Below are positions 11,194 through 23,109 of a DNA stretch of 64,000 bases, in pieces. The notes under the pieces are model-generated. The model was not told the DNA's origin. It saw only the letters and a program-made list of their open reading frames with translations, and did no database searches. Position 1 is the stretch's first letter, and every line of letters begins with the position of its first letter. The stretch is from Perognathus longimembris pacificus (Eukaryota; Chordata; Mammalia; Rodentia; Heteromyidae), in contig NC_063168.1 in NCBI RefSeq assembly GCF_023159225.1, forward strand, positions 48,873,776 to 48,937,775, given 5' to 3'. Made by a program: the position numbers and the translations under genes.

Positions 11194-12480
11194 GTAAGAA
11201 GAGAATTGGGTGAGGCAAAGGAGTCAAGGGTGTGACTTTATTAATCAAGTTTTTTCTTCTAGTCTACTGTTTTTAATCAACTACTTCCTGTAACATGGAT
11301 TATTTTTAATTACATTTTTCTTTAAGTAGTTGTACAAAGGAGTTACTATACAACAATTAATTTATGATACAGTGCATCTTCATCAGTGTCACCTCTTTCA
11401 TCATTTTCCTCCTTCCCAACCTAGCCCTTCTTAATTTTGTAGGATAGGATTTAATACTTTAACTACACTCCTTCCCCCTTCCTCTCTTGCTTTCCCTCTT
11501 TGTCAGAATGCTTTTCAAAGTAATTACATCATGTTGCCTCTCTATAGTAAATATGTACCTGCAAAGTTGCATAAAATTCTATTTTATACTTCTACATTCT
11601 GTTTTATATTATACTGTATCAAATTTAATACTGTTTTCAGAGTTATAGAAAAACTTATTTCTGAGAACCATGTGGTGGTTTCTTCTATAAGATTAGTTTC
11701 TTCCTTTTATTTTAAAAATCTGTATGTTTACATGTTGAGATTGTCCATGTTTTTTTTTTTTTCTTTTTGCTGGCCTTGTGAAACTATAGCAAGTAGCTGA
11801 CCATGCTAGTCCCCTGTGAGTGAAAATTGTGTGGTCCACCTGGACAAAATTAGCTGCTGACCTTGGGAACACAGAGCAGTCTTTAAGAAGGTTTCCAGTC
11901 TCTTCAGGGCATATAAGAAAGCTTGCCATTGTTCTTTCAATCACATTCTCTATCTAGGAATGAGATTTCTAGTCTGTATATCTTAGAACATGAGCTTTGT
12001 GTATTCTTCCAGCAATTTCTGTTCTTGTTATGAATGTATACAAAGTATAATAGGAAAATAAAATTATAGCAATGAATTTTACTTTTGTTTATGATCCATA
12101 TCTTCACACTCATAGTTTGTGCAAACAGGCTTTTCTAGCCCTTGTAAGTGACAGCCTGTCCATGCTTTCTTAACTGTTTGGACGTTGTAAGTTTCACATT
12201 TCATACAGCACATTCTGCTTAAACAAATGGTTAGCTTTGAGAATAAGATTGTGTGCAAAAATTCAGTGCCCAGTTTTGCCAGTAGTTTTTCCTCACAATA
12301 CCCATTAATAAAAAATTATGAAGGGAGTGGGAAAAAATAGAACAAAAGAAAACTATCTTTTTGATCAAGAATCTCATTATGTATGTGTGTGTGCATGTGT
12401 ACATTTAATGAGAAAAATGTTGAAGATAGTATCCCCCTTCTTAAACTTAAAATCTTGATGTTCACTAATTTTTTTTTCAG
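11194..12480 (+). other. THADA intron between exons A and B (1,287 bp)
   Basis: A GT-AG intron of phase 2, the only short intron in the window. It holds an old L1 3' fragment (about 11300-11510). The rest (11511-12480) is AT-rich sequence without recognisable genes. ORFs here, such as the one at 11531-11800, are rich in F, Y and L and look like chance reading of T-rich DNA. Confidence 0.88.
11300..11510 (-). mobile_element. Old L1 3'-end fragment
   Basis: Antisense 3' UTR with 'gtagttgtacaaaggagtta' and 'taattttgtaggata', shared with the copy at 22868-23060, then C/T-rich sequence. Confidence 0.55.
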
Positions 12481-12612
12481 TGATATGGGAGAACCAGATC
12501 GTCACCCCAGCATGTTCCTGTTACTTTTGGTGTTGGAGAGACTCTACCCTTCCCCAATGGATGGCAGTTCTTCTGCTCTCAGCATGGCACCTTTTGTTCC
12601 CTTTATTATGAG
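12481..12612 (+). CDS. THADA: THADA internal exon B (132 nt)
   Basis: A run of eight T followed by cag gives the acceptor; the donor is ATGAG|gtagtt, which is weaker than those of exons A and C. The leading T joins CG of exon A to make Arg. Then 43 codons follow, beginning DMGEPDRHPSMFLLLLVLER and ending SMAPFVPFIM, with two bases (AG) carried to exon C. The phase match with both neighbours, the absence of stops and the THADA-like sequence make this secure. The leucine-rich core looks like the buried face of a HEAT helix. The split Arg replaces a Ser that I recall at this junction in human, an ordinary substitution at a splice junction. Confidence 0.94.
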
Positions 12613-13805
12613 GTAGTTTCATGCTATATGTAAATATTGGGGGGAAGTCATGTGAGGAAAGGGCCATGAGGGCTTCAGCCATAGCTCCTCACTAGTGTCC
12701 AGTGTTTCAAGAAGTTGCTTACGTTGTGGGCATGGGAGCTCATTAGAACTACTATGCAAGTGATGATTTCTTTGAAGACTTGCCTGCTAGTGAGTATGTA
12801 GTATAGAAAGGGTGTTCTGCTTTTGGAAAACATAGCTTGGGTGTTTGAATTGTTCCTGTGTTGGGCCTGGCTAGCATGGGGCAGGATTAGTTCTGGCATA
12901 CATTCCTGTCTGGTGGTTCAGGGTGGCATCTTCTACTTTCTGATCAGTTTTTTTCATTTGGATCAAGCACCTTATTAATCAGTAGGTCTACAAACACCAT
13001 TCATATTCTTACAAAGTATTTCAGTAACCTCTTATGTTAGCTTTTACCCTTCTGCTTACCTTTTGATAAAAAGCATCTTTATTTTAGTATATCTACCAAA
13101 TGTTGAAATGAACTTGGAACACAAATACAAAAAATACCACCGTCAAGAAAGTGTCTTTATTATTTATGTGGTGCTCTGGGTTCTACTTCCTTGTTTCACA
13201 GAGCTGACTTATGCATTTTAATGTGAGAAACCATTAAACATGAGATTCTGACATGTGATTGCTGTGGCCATTTGTTTGTGCCAAGCCCTGGCTGTGGCTG
13301 TGTTATCTTTAATCAGAGATGACTCACTCAGACTGGTTTTTGTTTCCTGATACACAAAGTTACTAGTCTCCCTCATCCACCACTTGGTGATTTATTTGAG
13401 AAATTGGGTGGTAAATTTTACTTTCAGAGGCCTTAAAAGTATCCTTTTCATGACTATCTGAAAAAATAGAATAAAACTAGAAGCCAGAAATGGCTACATT
13501 GAAAATACCTGTCCAAATGTATTTGTTTATATGTAATCAAATGTCCATATTATTTATATTCAACGCATCTATTCTTTATATAAAAGATTGCACTAATATA
13601 GGAAGTTTATATGCTATGTAGTATATTGGCTTTTAAGTTCAAAAGACAGAAAATTAGAAACTTAGAGTCAACCTGTCCTGGTGAAATGCTGTGGTCATTA
13701 GTAACTTTCTGCCTGAATACAGATCAGTAGGTTACCTTCAACAGCAGAGGGGTCATAGGTGATTCCTTAGAGAATCTGTGGGTTCTGATTCATTGAATGT
13801 CTATG

Positions 13806-13975
13806 TTAGAAATGTGTTTTTCAAACTTTAAGGTGTACAAACATACCACTTAGGAATCTTGTGAATTCTAATTCAGTAGGTTCTAGGGTGAGTTTCAAAG
13901 TCTGCCTTTCAAACCAACTTCCATGTGCTACTGGTCTGTAGATCACACTTGGAGTAGCGGGTACTAAACACCATT
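13806..13975 (-). mobile_element. MER5A (hAT-Charlie) remnant
   Basis: 'ttttcaaactttaaggtgta', 'attcagtaggttctagggtg' and 'gatcacacttggagtag' follow the antisense MER5A order as I recall it. Confidence 0.7.
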
Positions 13976-14164
13976 AGATCATACGTACATAGACAATAAA
14001 ACAGATAGTAGTAAGGCTAGACTTGGGTTATGCTTGGTTAGGCTGTGTGTGTGGTTTATAAGGTTTTTGATCTAGAAGTTCATGGAATAAGCAACAAAGT
14101 GTTCTAAGTAGAGAGACTAGTACAAAGTTTGCTGAGCCCTGCCCTTTGTGGGGGTACTAGACAT

Positions 14165-14275
14165 TTTGCTTGCATCACCCTGGGAGAAAATGCTGTCACC
14201 CCCATTTTCCCATTGAGGAAATTGAGACTTAGAGCTTTAATTAGAGGGCTGAAATTTGAATGCAGGAGTGTAGGG
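14165..14275 (-). mobile_element. MIR fragment
   Basis: 'cccattttcccattgaggaa' and 'gctgaaatttgaatgcagg' are the antisense core and tRNA-side of MIR. Confidence 0.65.
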
Positions 14276-14332
14276 CTTTTTCAAAGAGTATTACATATAC
14301 TATTTCATTCCATTTTTTGATGTTTGGTTTAG

Positions 14333-14442
14333 ATTTTTTTGAGACAAGTTCTTACTATGTAGCCCAGACAGCCTTGAACTTGAATTCTCCTCCTTATACC
14401 TTCCAAGTGCTGGGATTAAAAGAGTGTGCTACCATGTCCTGC
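14333..14442 (-). mobile_element. B1 SINE
   Basis: Antisense: 'actatgtagcccagacagcc' and 'aagtgctgggattaaaagag'. Confidence 0.75.
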
Positions 14443-15497
14443 AAGATGTCCTCTTTTTGTTGCGTCCAAGTAACCAGCTCCCATTGTGGTTGCCAAACAC
14501 TTCAGCCTCAATGATATTTCTATGAGGACTGAAGTTTATGTGGCTAACAGAAAGGAGAAGCCTGTAAAATGAGACTATATTCACAGTCTCTACATCTGAA
14601 TACAGGCTGTCATCTGGACATAGTGATGGGATCTGTTTCTCATTTTCTTTTTTATAGTAGTAATGCTTGGCCAACTGGATTGATCACTCATATATGGTCA
14701 GATGTGTATCTAAGTGACTGTTGCCTGGGGTTATGGGGTTGATTCTGAGTCAGATACAGAGGGAGAGTGGTCTACCATTCCTTGACCATCTTCTGTGGGA
14801 AAGTATAAGGAGCCCTGACTTAGGAAACCCAGTTTGGGGTTTCATCAGTACAGGGACAATCACTATAGTGTTGGCTGGGAAATGAACTATAGACAGGTTT
14901 TTTAAAACAAAATAGAAACAATAGTAGAACTATATACATTTGATTTAATGATTTTGTGAAGAAAGTGAAAGATTAATCACTAATAGAGTTGTTACTAGAG
15001 TTTTATTAGTGCCTTTTGTTATGGTAAAGATTGGGCTGTTTTGACAGTTAAAAAGATGGATGAATGTACAGTCAATGGGTGTTTCTTATCTTCCTGGCAT
15101 TATTAATGGTAACCTGTACTTGGAAGAGTTCTAATCTGGCTCTAAGATATCTCTGAGTTTAGCTAAAGAAAAATTTTATGGCTAGTGGGAGTATGCAAGG
15201 GTTGCTCTAACTATGCTAAAGTGAATTGCACAATGCAGAGATTGCAAGTTCCAACAACAGTTTTTAAATTTTTCCTTCCTTTCTGTATTAGCTTTTTTTT
15301 GGTATTTTGGACCTTTTATTTCACACTTAAAACTATATTCTCGCTTATTTCTTGGTTGATTTCTTGTTGACTTGGATCTTAAGAATCACTGATTTGTATT
15401 TCCAAAGTTATATGTGCATACACAATTAAGATTGTTGCACAGATAGAAAAGTTAGTCCCAAAATCTTGTTTACAACTTGTTTGCTGTTTCTTTTGTT

Positions 15498-15590
15498 TGT
15501 TTGAAATAGGAATCACTTTGTAGCCCATAGTGATCTCAAACTCTGATCTTGACTCAAGTTCCTGAATGCCGGTAGTAATGACCTTACTTG
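15498..15590 (-). mobile_element. B1 SINE, diverged
   Basis: 'atcactttgtagcccatag' followed by 'cctgaatgccggtagtaatg'. Only the general layout of antisense B1 remains. Confidence 0.45.
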
Positions 15591-16015
15591 GTGTATAATT
15601 CTTTTAAAATATTCCATATATTTATGTGCCTCATGCTATGCTGGGTCCAGACACCTGAATCTCTTTACCTTGAAAGTTACGTAATTTGGCGATTATCATT
15701 TGTTCCTTACCCAGATCATAAAGTAAAACAGCTTATTTTCCATGATGCAAAGTTGTGGTTTTTGCAGTAGACAATACTTAGCTTCATTTGAGATTGTCAC
15801 ACCAGGAATTCCCCTTCAAGGCTATATATTACACTTGAACCTGGTCTGTCTTTCAAGAATCCTTCTAGATAAGTACAGCCAAGATTTGCTTTACAGAAAG
15901 ATGAAAGAGACAGAGAATGGTTCCAGCACTGCTGAGGTGGAAAGTTGTCACCTGCTCCCTTTCTCTCCCTCGGCTCACCCCCACTTCTATGAAGTCTACA
16001 GCATGTGTCATTTAT

Positions 16016-16240
16016 TTTTTTATTTTATTTTATTTTTATTTTTTTGGCCAGTCCTGGGGCTTAGACTGAGGGCCTGAGCACTGTCCCTGGCTTCTTTTTG
16101 CTCAAGGCTAGTACTCTGCCACTTGAGCCACAGCGCAACTTCTGGCCATTTTCTGCATATGTGGTGCTGGGGAATTGAACCCAGGGCCTCATGTATACGA
16201 AACAAGTACTCTTGCCACTGGGCCATATCCCCAGCCCCAG
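16016..16240 (-). mobile_element. IDL-Geo SINE
   Basis: Antisense full-length copy with a long T/(TTTA) tail; 7-bp flanking catttat. Forms a head-to-head pair with the next copy. Confidence 0.93.
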
Positions 16241-16302
16241 CATTTATCATTTAGTCTGTTTTCTTTTTGTACAACTGTTAGATGAGCATAAAAAGTGAAA
16301 CT

Positions 16303-16504
16303 GGGGCTGGGAATATGGCCTAGTGGCAAGAGTGCTTGCCTCGTATATATGAAGCCCTGGGTTCTAGTCCTCAGCACCAAATATATAGAAAAGGCCAGAA
16401 GTGGCGCTGTGGTTCAAGTTGTCAGAGTGCTAGCCTTGAGCAAAAAGAAGCCAGGGACAGTGCTCAAGCCCTGAGTTCAATTCAAGCCCCAGGACTGGCC
16501 AAAA
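16303..16504 (+). mobile_element. IDL-Geo SINE with TSD
   Basis: Sense copy between 13-bp TSDs aaaaagtgaaact at 16290-16302 and 16505-16517. An 'attcaattcaa' duplication sits in the Geo B-box region. Confidence 0.94.
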
Positions 16505-17104
16505 AAAAAGTGAAACTGATTTGAAATAGAGACTTTTTTGTGTGTGTCTGAACAGATCTGTATCTCTGAAGTAGTCTAGAGATTTTTAGGCCTATGATAT
16601 TAGAGCCTCACTTTGCTTTTTATTGGTTGCTGGTTGTATAGAGAGACTTGGCTGAGTTTCGTATTTTACCTGGCCTTTCCTTTGAAGGGTCTTGTGTTTT
16701 GTGTTTTGACACTCGCTTATATTATGACTTCATTTCTCCAAATTTCAGTTTTCTTTTGTTTTCTATCAAATTAAGGCACTTAGGTGCTGTCTGGCCTGTG
16801 AACTCTTTCTAACTGCCTTCCAGGGAGGTCCTGGGAGGCCCACCTTGCAGTACCCTGTTGCAGAGCTTTAGAGCCATGTCAGAGCTGGAATAAGAATAGG
16901 AGGAGGAAGGGACTTTTTTCTGTAGAAAATCAGATAGTTATAACTAAGCCAAAACACGTGGAAGACAGCCTTCTTATAAAATAATACTTCTAGGTTTGCT
17001 TGTCAAGTAAAATTCTAGAGAGAAGAAGGGGTCAGTAATATAATAGTGACAGAAGTGAAAGCGAGAAGGGAAAAGGGATGTGCGAGAAAGAGAACAGTTT
17101 TAAA

Positions 17105-17240
17105 ACTATTTTTAACTTTAATTGACATATAGTAATTGCATATATTTGCAGGATAACAGTATGTCCTTTCAATACATGTATATGCTGTATAATGGTTAGG
17201 TCAGGGTAAGTGAATGTCTGTCATCATCTTGTGTTGGGAA
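17105..17240. mobile_element. Old L1 3' fragment
   Basis: 'aattgacatatagtaattg', 'ttgcaggataacagtatg' and 'caatacatgtatatgctg' resemble the terminal part of old mammalian L1s. Heavily diverged. Confidence 0.5.
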
Positions 17241-18146
17241 CACTCAGAATCTAAGAGAAGACTTTTTTTTTTTTGGTCAGCACCTGCTTTGGCATGCCTC
17301 TGCCAGGAAACTGGAAGAAAGGCCCTGAAGCCAAATGTAGGTTAGGTGCTAGAAAAAGAGCTTTGTGTCCTCTGGGTGCGGGCACATCCCTGGGCCCAGA
17401 TAAATGACAGCTTCAGGTGCAAGTGAGCCTGGAACCAATTCAGTAATTTTTGGGAAATGTAGGGTGGGGCTGTTGTGCCAGGAACTTACAGAAGGACTTT
17501 TAAAAGCAAGAGAAAATGCATGTTTTATTAATGACCAAATCCTTGTGTTGATGTTAGTTAATTTTAGACTAGATTATTAAATGTATCACTTCAAGTGCTC
17601 TGTACTTTATTTGCTGGGAACTAGAAAGGATTGCATAAAATAAGTTATACCCGAGTCACCTCATCATAATGGGATTCCCAGGCTGGTGGATGTAGACAGT
17701 GCAGCCTTTATTTGAATTACCTAAGTGAAAACAGACTTGATTACTTACTTATCACATTTCTGTATGGCATAAAAATACTATAGACAACTGAATCGTAGTC
17801 TTTAGACAGGAGTGAAAAACACAGATTAAGGCATGTGGCTATTACTTCTATGAGACGAGGGGAAAGGATTGAGAAGCCATATATTAGAAGCTCCAATTTA
17901 TTGGTGATGTGTTCATAATTTGTGTACAGAGCAAATGATTGAAAGTCATATTATTCTCTGACTTTTTTATGTTTGATGTAATCTATAATTGAGCAATAAG
18001 ACTCAAAATAGTCTTGGAAGGCTGAACTAATGGACTGTGATGATCAAGATAACATTTGATAGAGATAAGTATCATATCTTGATTTTTTTTAGACATTATA
18101 AAATAGGTATATATAAAATACATAATATAAGTTATACATACAAAAT

Positions 18147-18232
18147 GAATTGGAGGCATGGATCAGTGGTAGATCACCTGCCTAGCAAAAGTGTCAGTTC
18201 CTGGATTTAAACCCCAGTACTGGCAAAATGAG
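18147..18232 (+). mobile_element. ID-like tRNA SINE monomer
   Basis: 'ggaggcatggatcagtggta' A-box side and 'ggatttaaaccccagtactg' B-box side. Confidence 0.6.
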
Positions 18233-18720
18233 GGTTATCTCGCTTCCTAACTGGATTTTTGCTGTTATTGGGTTTGGGTTGTTTTTTTGTTTTGTTTTGT
18301 TTTTTGTGTGTGGGGGAGGGAACTTGAGACACCATTGCTGCTTCAAGGTAGTGGAAACTAGTCCCTCAAAACATCTGGAAGCAGTAAGTCTGAAAAGATT
18401 TGGTTAGAGGCAATGTGGTTATGGTCTTTACATACTTGAGAGGCTGCCATATGGCAGAAGGCACATAATTTGTCTTTTTGTTCCCAGTGGGAAAGTATAA
18501 GATTGAACATTTTAATACAAAGAAGTTTTGTGAAAGTATTTTTCATCAAGAAAGTGAAAAGCTTTCCCTAATACTAAACTGCTTGCTAGTGAAAGTGTTT
18601 GGAGAAACGTAATCATATGTTAGCTATGTTTCCTAAAGGATTTCTGCAGTTCATGTGAGGTTGGACTCGATGACCATCAAAGCATCTTTTGCGGATGTCC
18701 TATTTTAGAACACTGAACAC

Positions 18721-18996
18721 AACTCAGCTGTAGATTCTAAAAGGACAATGGATGAAACCCTGAGCCTTCCTTCCCCTAAACCTATGACACATATTTATAC
18801 CTTTCAAATCTCCCAAAAGAAAGAATTTAGGGTTTCATTCTTGACATGGTTCACAAGGTTCAGCTCAGCTGTAGATTCTAAAAGGGCATTGAATGAAACA
18901 ATGAACCTTCCTCTAAGCCTATTAAACATATTTGCACATTTTAAGTCTTCAAAGGAAAGAATTTACGGTGTCATTCTTGACATGGTTCACAAGGTT
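18721..18996. repeat. Two-copy tandem duplication, about 138 bp per unit
   Basis: Unit 1 spans 18721-18860 and unit 2 spans 18861-18996. Both start with 'ctcagctgtagattctaaaa' and end with 'cttgacatggttcacaaggt'. The units differ by scattered substitutions and small gaps, so the event is not recent. Not a repeat family I recognise. Confidence 0.92.
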
Positions 18997-20850
18997 ATGG
19001 TGGTCTATTGCTAAATGGTGCCCTCCCTTCCAGGAATTAATTCACTTAAACCTTGCTTCTAATTAACTTCTATAACTTTGTTCTCCAAAGTTCTGAAAAT
19101 CTTTTTTTTTCTATGTGTTGTCTGAAAAGCATTCCTTAAATTAATAATTTAATTATCTTTTTTGTGGTTGTGTTTTTCTCTATTCCAGATGCTTGCTTAA
19201 ACCATATTTATTTTCTGACAAGCATAAGGAACATCTGAGTCTTTGAGAAGTCAGAGATGCTCTTCTGAAGTGACTGAAATAGATAATCCTTTGTTGTTCA
19301 AATTTCTCAAAGGGTTCTCTTTGAACAGAAACTCCTGGAGACAGAGTATCAGAGTTCCTAAGCTTTGCCCATTGCCTATAGAAACTGTTAAGAAAGGGAC
19401 TTTGCCTATTAATAGGGCTTTACTGTTAATGTAGAATGTTCTCTCTTTGCACAGCCTAGAGATCCAAAGCTCCAGTCCTCCTGTGGTTACCACTCAATCC
19501 CACAGGGGAAAGGAGAGTACAGGAAATCCCCCCCTCCCCAAGTCTGACAGTTGTTGGGTAAAAGAAGGGACCTCCTACCTTATCAATCTGGAAACCTGGT
19601 CCTTAGCTTCACCTGGTCCTTCAGCATGATTGACTGTGACACCAGGTCAGGCTTTGGGCGAAATGTCAAGGCATACGTATTCAGTTCTGCTCAGGGAGTT
19701 TTTTAGCAGCCCAGTTTTCTTCTTTGCTTGTCTGCCAAACTGGCACCCACTCCTTTTTTTTTTCATAGAGACCCCAGTGTTAGCATTTTAGACAGTTGTG
19801 TTATAGAGATGCATATTTGACACAAAGCCCTGAAACTCTGGTGTTGGTGTTTTGGGCCTAACATACGGGGAACCTTTATTTCCTAATGCTGATGGAATCA
19901 CACTGGCAGCTACCTGTTCTGCCTCCTTCTTATTGTGGCTCTACCTAGCTCTTTATTTTGAGAGCTATACTCATGGCCTTTGGAATTTCTGAATTACACC
20001 CAAGGGTAGTTGAGGTTCAGCATGTGGAATGAAATCATGTTTTCTGTGTGTGTGCCTTTCTCTCCCCCTGCACCCCCCACCATCCCCCCCAAAAAAGTCC
20101 TTGCATTAAAAGAAACTCTGTCTTTTTTTTTTTTTTCTCATTATTTCCTAGAGAGGTGGCTTGCCAACTTCATTTCTGGTGCCAGATTTCTTTTAAGGCC
20201 TTTTTGTAAATGTGTTTTTGAGCAACAGGAATGAAGAGTTCACTTCTTATGGAATGCATTGACAAAGCAAGCTAGAAAAACAAAACTTGTAAGGACCAGC
20301 TTTTCTTCAGTGTTATCTGTTACTTCAACAGGCCAATTCAAGTCATGTTAGAACAAGTGATTGGATCTGCAAACAGTCTCATTCTTAGGGGAAGTTTCTG
20401 ATGGTGATAATCCGTGGCTTATTGCCCCCGTATATTCTTAGAATGGCAGTCAGTTAGAATCCAATCAGTTGACTGATTACCAAGGTTTGCAAAACATCTG
20501 TTGTGTACTTTGTTAGTGCTAGGTCTTGGGCATGATGCAATGTAAAGAAAAGAATCTGTATCCTTGAAGATAGACCTACAGCCTAGCTTGTAATACAAAA
20601 TACATGCTTGTGAACCAGACCAAGTATATACTAACCACTTTTATTATATGGCATGTGCCCTAAAACTGAGGCCTTCTGGGTTTGAGAAGTCCAGAAAAAA
20701 TTTCCCACATAGCAAGGCAGGAAAAAATAGAATTCAGTCTGCCATTTTCTGGACTTTTAGAAATCTCATGGTAGTTTCATGGAAGGGCCAAGTTAGGCCA
20801 TCTTCTCCATAGATAATGGGACTCAATAAGGGGAAGATTGTGTTAAAGTT

Positions 20851-20890
20851 TATATATATATGTATGTATATGTATATATGTATATATATG
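20851..20890. repeat. (TA)n/(TATG)n microsatellite
   Basis: Alternating TA and TATG units just before a small L1 insertion. Confidence 0.9.
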
Positions 20891-20918
20891 GGAACCCATC
20901 ATAAAGAACATTGCTTCT

Positions 20919-21032
20919 GAGAGTGAAGAAGGAAAGGGTAGGTGACTGTCCAAAAAGAAAGGTACTCATTTCCTGACCTATGAAACTGTAATCCCTCTGT
21001 ACATTACTCTTATAATAACAATAAAAAAATGA
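20919..21032 (+). mobile_element. Very short L1 3' end with imperfect TSD
   Basis: About 114 bp: 'gaaactgtaatccctctgta' then an A-rich end. Flanked by 'ataaagaacattgcttc' at 20901-20917 and 'ataaagagtattgcttc' at 21033-21049 (two mismatches), showing an extremely 5'-truncated insertion. Confidence 0.75.
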
Positions 21033-21412
21033 ATAAAGAGTATTGCTTCCTCTTAAAGGATTAGCCAGGAAATTCACAAAACAAACTATCTTCTAGGAGA
21101 TAGCTTTTTTTAAAACGTTGCCCCAATGGTTGCATTTTAGTCTTGTGGAAATAATGAGTAGTATTGAGGAAATTTTTAAGTTGAGTAATATTTCATTTTA
21201 AAAATACTTTAATATTTTCTATAGATAATTTTTATTTCCTTTGTTTTAAATATTTTCTAAAAATTGTGACCAACCTGCTCAACAGGTTTTTTTTTTATTT
21301 TTAGGTTGTAGCAAAAATTTGTTTTATTATAAGAGGGAGAAATAGAAATAGAAAAAAAAGAGAAGTATTTCCTGCTCCCTATGCAGGAAATGGGAGTTAA
21401 AGGCTCAAAATG

Positions 21413-21629
21413 GGGGCTGGGGATATGGCCCAGTGGCAAGAGTGCTTGTCTCGTATACATGAGGCCGTGGGTTCAATTCCCCAGCACCACATATGCAGAA
21501 AATGGCCAGAAGTTGCGCTGTGGCTCAAGTGGCAGAGTACTAGCCTTGAGCAAAAAGAAGCCAGGGACAGTGCTCAGGCCCTCAGTCTAAGCCCCAGGAC
21601 TGGCCAAAAAAAAAAAAAAAAAAAAAAAA
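21413..21629 (+). mobile_element. IDL-Geo SINE (upstream member of the pair)
   Basis: Full-length with 24 A. Followed by 13 unique bases and TTTT. Confidence 0.94.
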
Positions 21630-21646
21630 GAACTTCAAAGCCTTTT

Positions 21647-21843
21647 GGCTGGGGATATAGCCTAGTGGCAAGAGTGCTTGCCTCCTACACATGAAGCTCT
21701 CAGTTCCATTCCCCAGCACCACATATACAGAAAATGGCCAGAAGTGGCGCTGTGACTCAAGTGGCAGAGTATGCCTTGAGCAAAAAGAAGCCAGGGACAG
21801 TGCTCAGGCCCTGAGTCCAAGGCCCAGTACTGGCCAAAAAAAA
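21647..21843 (+). mobile_element. IDL-Geo SINE (downstream member of the pair)
   Basis: Begins ggctgggg at the expected 5' end (two G short) right after TTTT; has a small deletion in the Geo A-box region (cagagtatgccttgag). Confidence 0.93.
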
Positions 21844-22014
21844 GGCTCAAAATGGTGATTCTTGTCTATAGCTTTTATTCTTGCTGAGCTGGCCAAATAC
21901 ATGTAGTTGTGTCAAATAGTAACTCCTAATCCTTATACAGTGGTTTGAGTAGGAAAGATGAGTGAAGCTCAACCAAGACACAGATGTCCTTTAGGACATC
22001 TTTTTGCTAGACTT

Positions 22015-22220
22015 CTTTTTTTTATTTTTTTTTTATTGTCCCTAAGCTCTCCAGCTCAAAGTTAGTGCTCTATCACAGCACTACTTCCAGTTTTCTGTGT
22101 GGTTTATTGGAGGTAAGAGTCTCACTGACTTTCCTGCCTGGGTTGGCTTTGAACCTTGATCCTCAGATCTCAGCCTCCTGAGTAGCTAGGATTACAGGCG
22201 TGAGCCACCAGCACCAGGCC
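22015..22220 (-). mobile_element. B1-Geo heterodimeric SINE
   Basis: Antisense. The Geo half is shortened at its 3' end. The B1 half is well kept (tgagtagctaggattacagg, cgtgagccaccagcaccagg). Confidence 0.82.
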
Positions 22221-22867
22221 ATGTTATTATTTAAAATTAATTTTGGTAGCATACTGAAAAATGTTAGTGTTTACTGGTAGTTAAGAAGATTCTTTCCATG
22301 TTACTTATGTAGAATCTGAATAAGGAGAGAGAAATTGTGTCAGAAAGAAACAAAGAACATATAGTATTTTGTAACTCCTTGACTAGCTTAAACTCAATTA
22401 GATACAGCTTCATAAATATTAAAGTGTATATTACATACCAGGAATGATGATGGTTGTTAGTAATACACTGGGCTGGAACTAACAATAAAACACACACTGG
22501 CCTAAATGTAAAATGATTGTCTTGCTTAATAAGAAACATATAGGTTAGTTTCCACACAGTTGCATTAACCCAGTAGAAACTAGATTCTTTCTCCCTTTAT
22601 GCTCGCTCATCTCAAGGTGTTGTTTTCTGTCTTGGAAATGGTTGCCTTTGATTCCACTGTGGATCCCAGCTAGACATTTTTAATGTTAATTTCACATAAT
22701 AAGTCCCATTTTCTGGCTAATTTCCATCATCCATGGGCATTTTAAAGTTATAACTGTATTTTTTTCTCTTCAGGCGAAAAATAGGAATTAGGTAATAGAA
22801 TAGACAGGTAATAATTAATAATAAGCATAAATGAGTACTTGAAACAGGAACATCATAGTATGTATTT

Positions 22868-23060
22868 TTTCAGAAATCTCTTTATTTTTATTATCTTTAA
22901 GTAATTGTTCAAAAGAGTTTTCATTCAGCAGAGCAGTTTATAAATAGAATGTGTATTGATCAGTATCATCCCTTGTAACATTCTTACCCATCCCTCCCAA
23001 CCCATTCTCACCCACCCCTTCCCTCACTTTTCTTAATTTTGTAGGATGTAATTTAAATAA
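22868..23060 (-). mobile_element. Old L1 3'-end fragment
   Basis: Same family as 11300-11510, with 'taattttgtaggatgtaatt' and the long C-rich antisense 3' UTR. Confidence 0.55.
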
Positions 23061-23109
23061 ACAAACTCTATTCTTCCCTCCTTCTTCTTGTCACCATAGT
23101 ATATTTTTA

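Larger units (their letters stand above)
21399..21854 (+). mobile_element. Two IDL-Geo copies inside one shared TSD
   Basis: The 14-bp word aaaggctcaaaatg stands at 21399-21412, left of the first SINE, and at 21841-21854, right of the second. No separate TSD is seen around either copy alone. The linker between the copies is the A tail, then gaacttcaaagcctttt. Confidence 0.88.

Noticed and set aside
11531..11800. Hydrophobic 89-codon ORF downstream of exon A, resembling a membrane protein
   Set aside because: F/Y/L richness follows from T-rich intron DNA; no supporting context.
18748..19014. 88-codon ORF across the tandem duplication
   Set aside because: The two units are read in different frames because their lengths differ by a number not divisible by three, so it does not encode a repeated peptide.
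21410..21694. ORFs such as those reading 'GIWPSGKSACLVYMRPWVQF' that recur many times
   Set aside because: They are translations of IDL-Geo SINE copies in various frames (also at 3894, 16061, 62043, 62696 and others), not a protein family.
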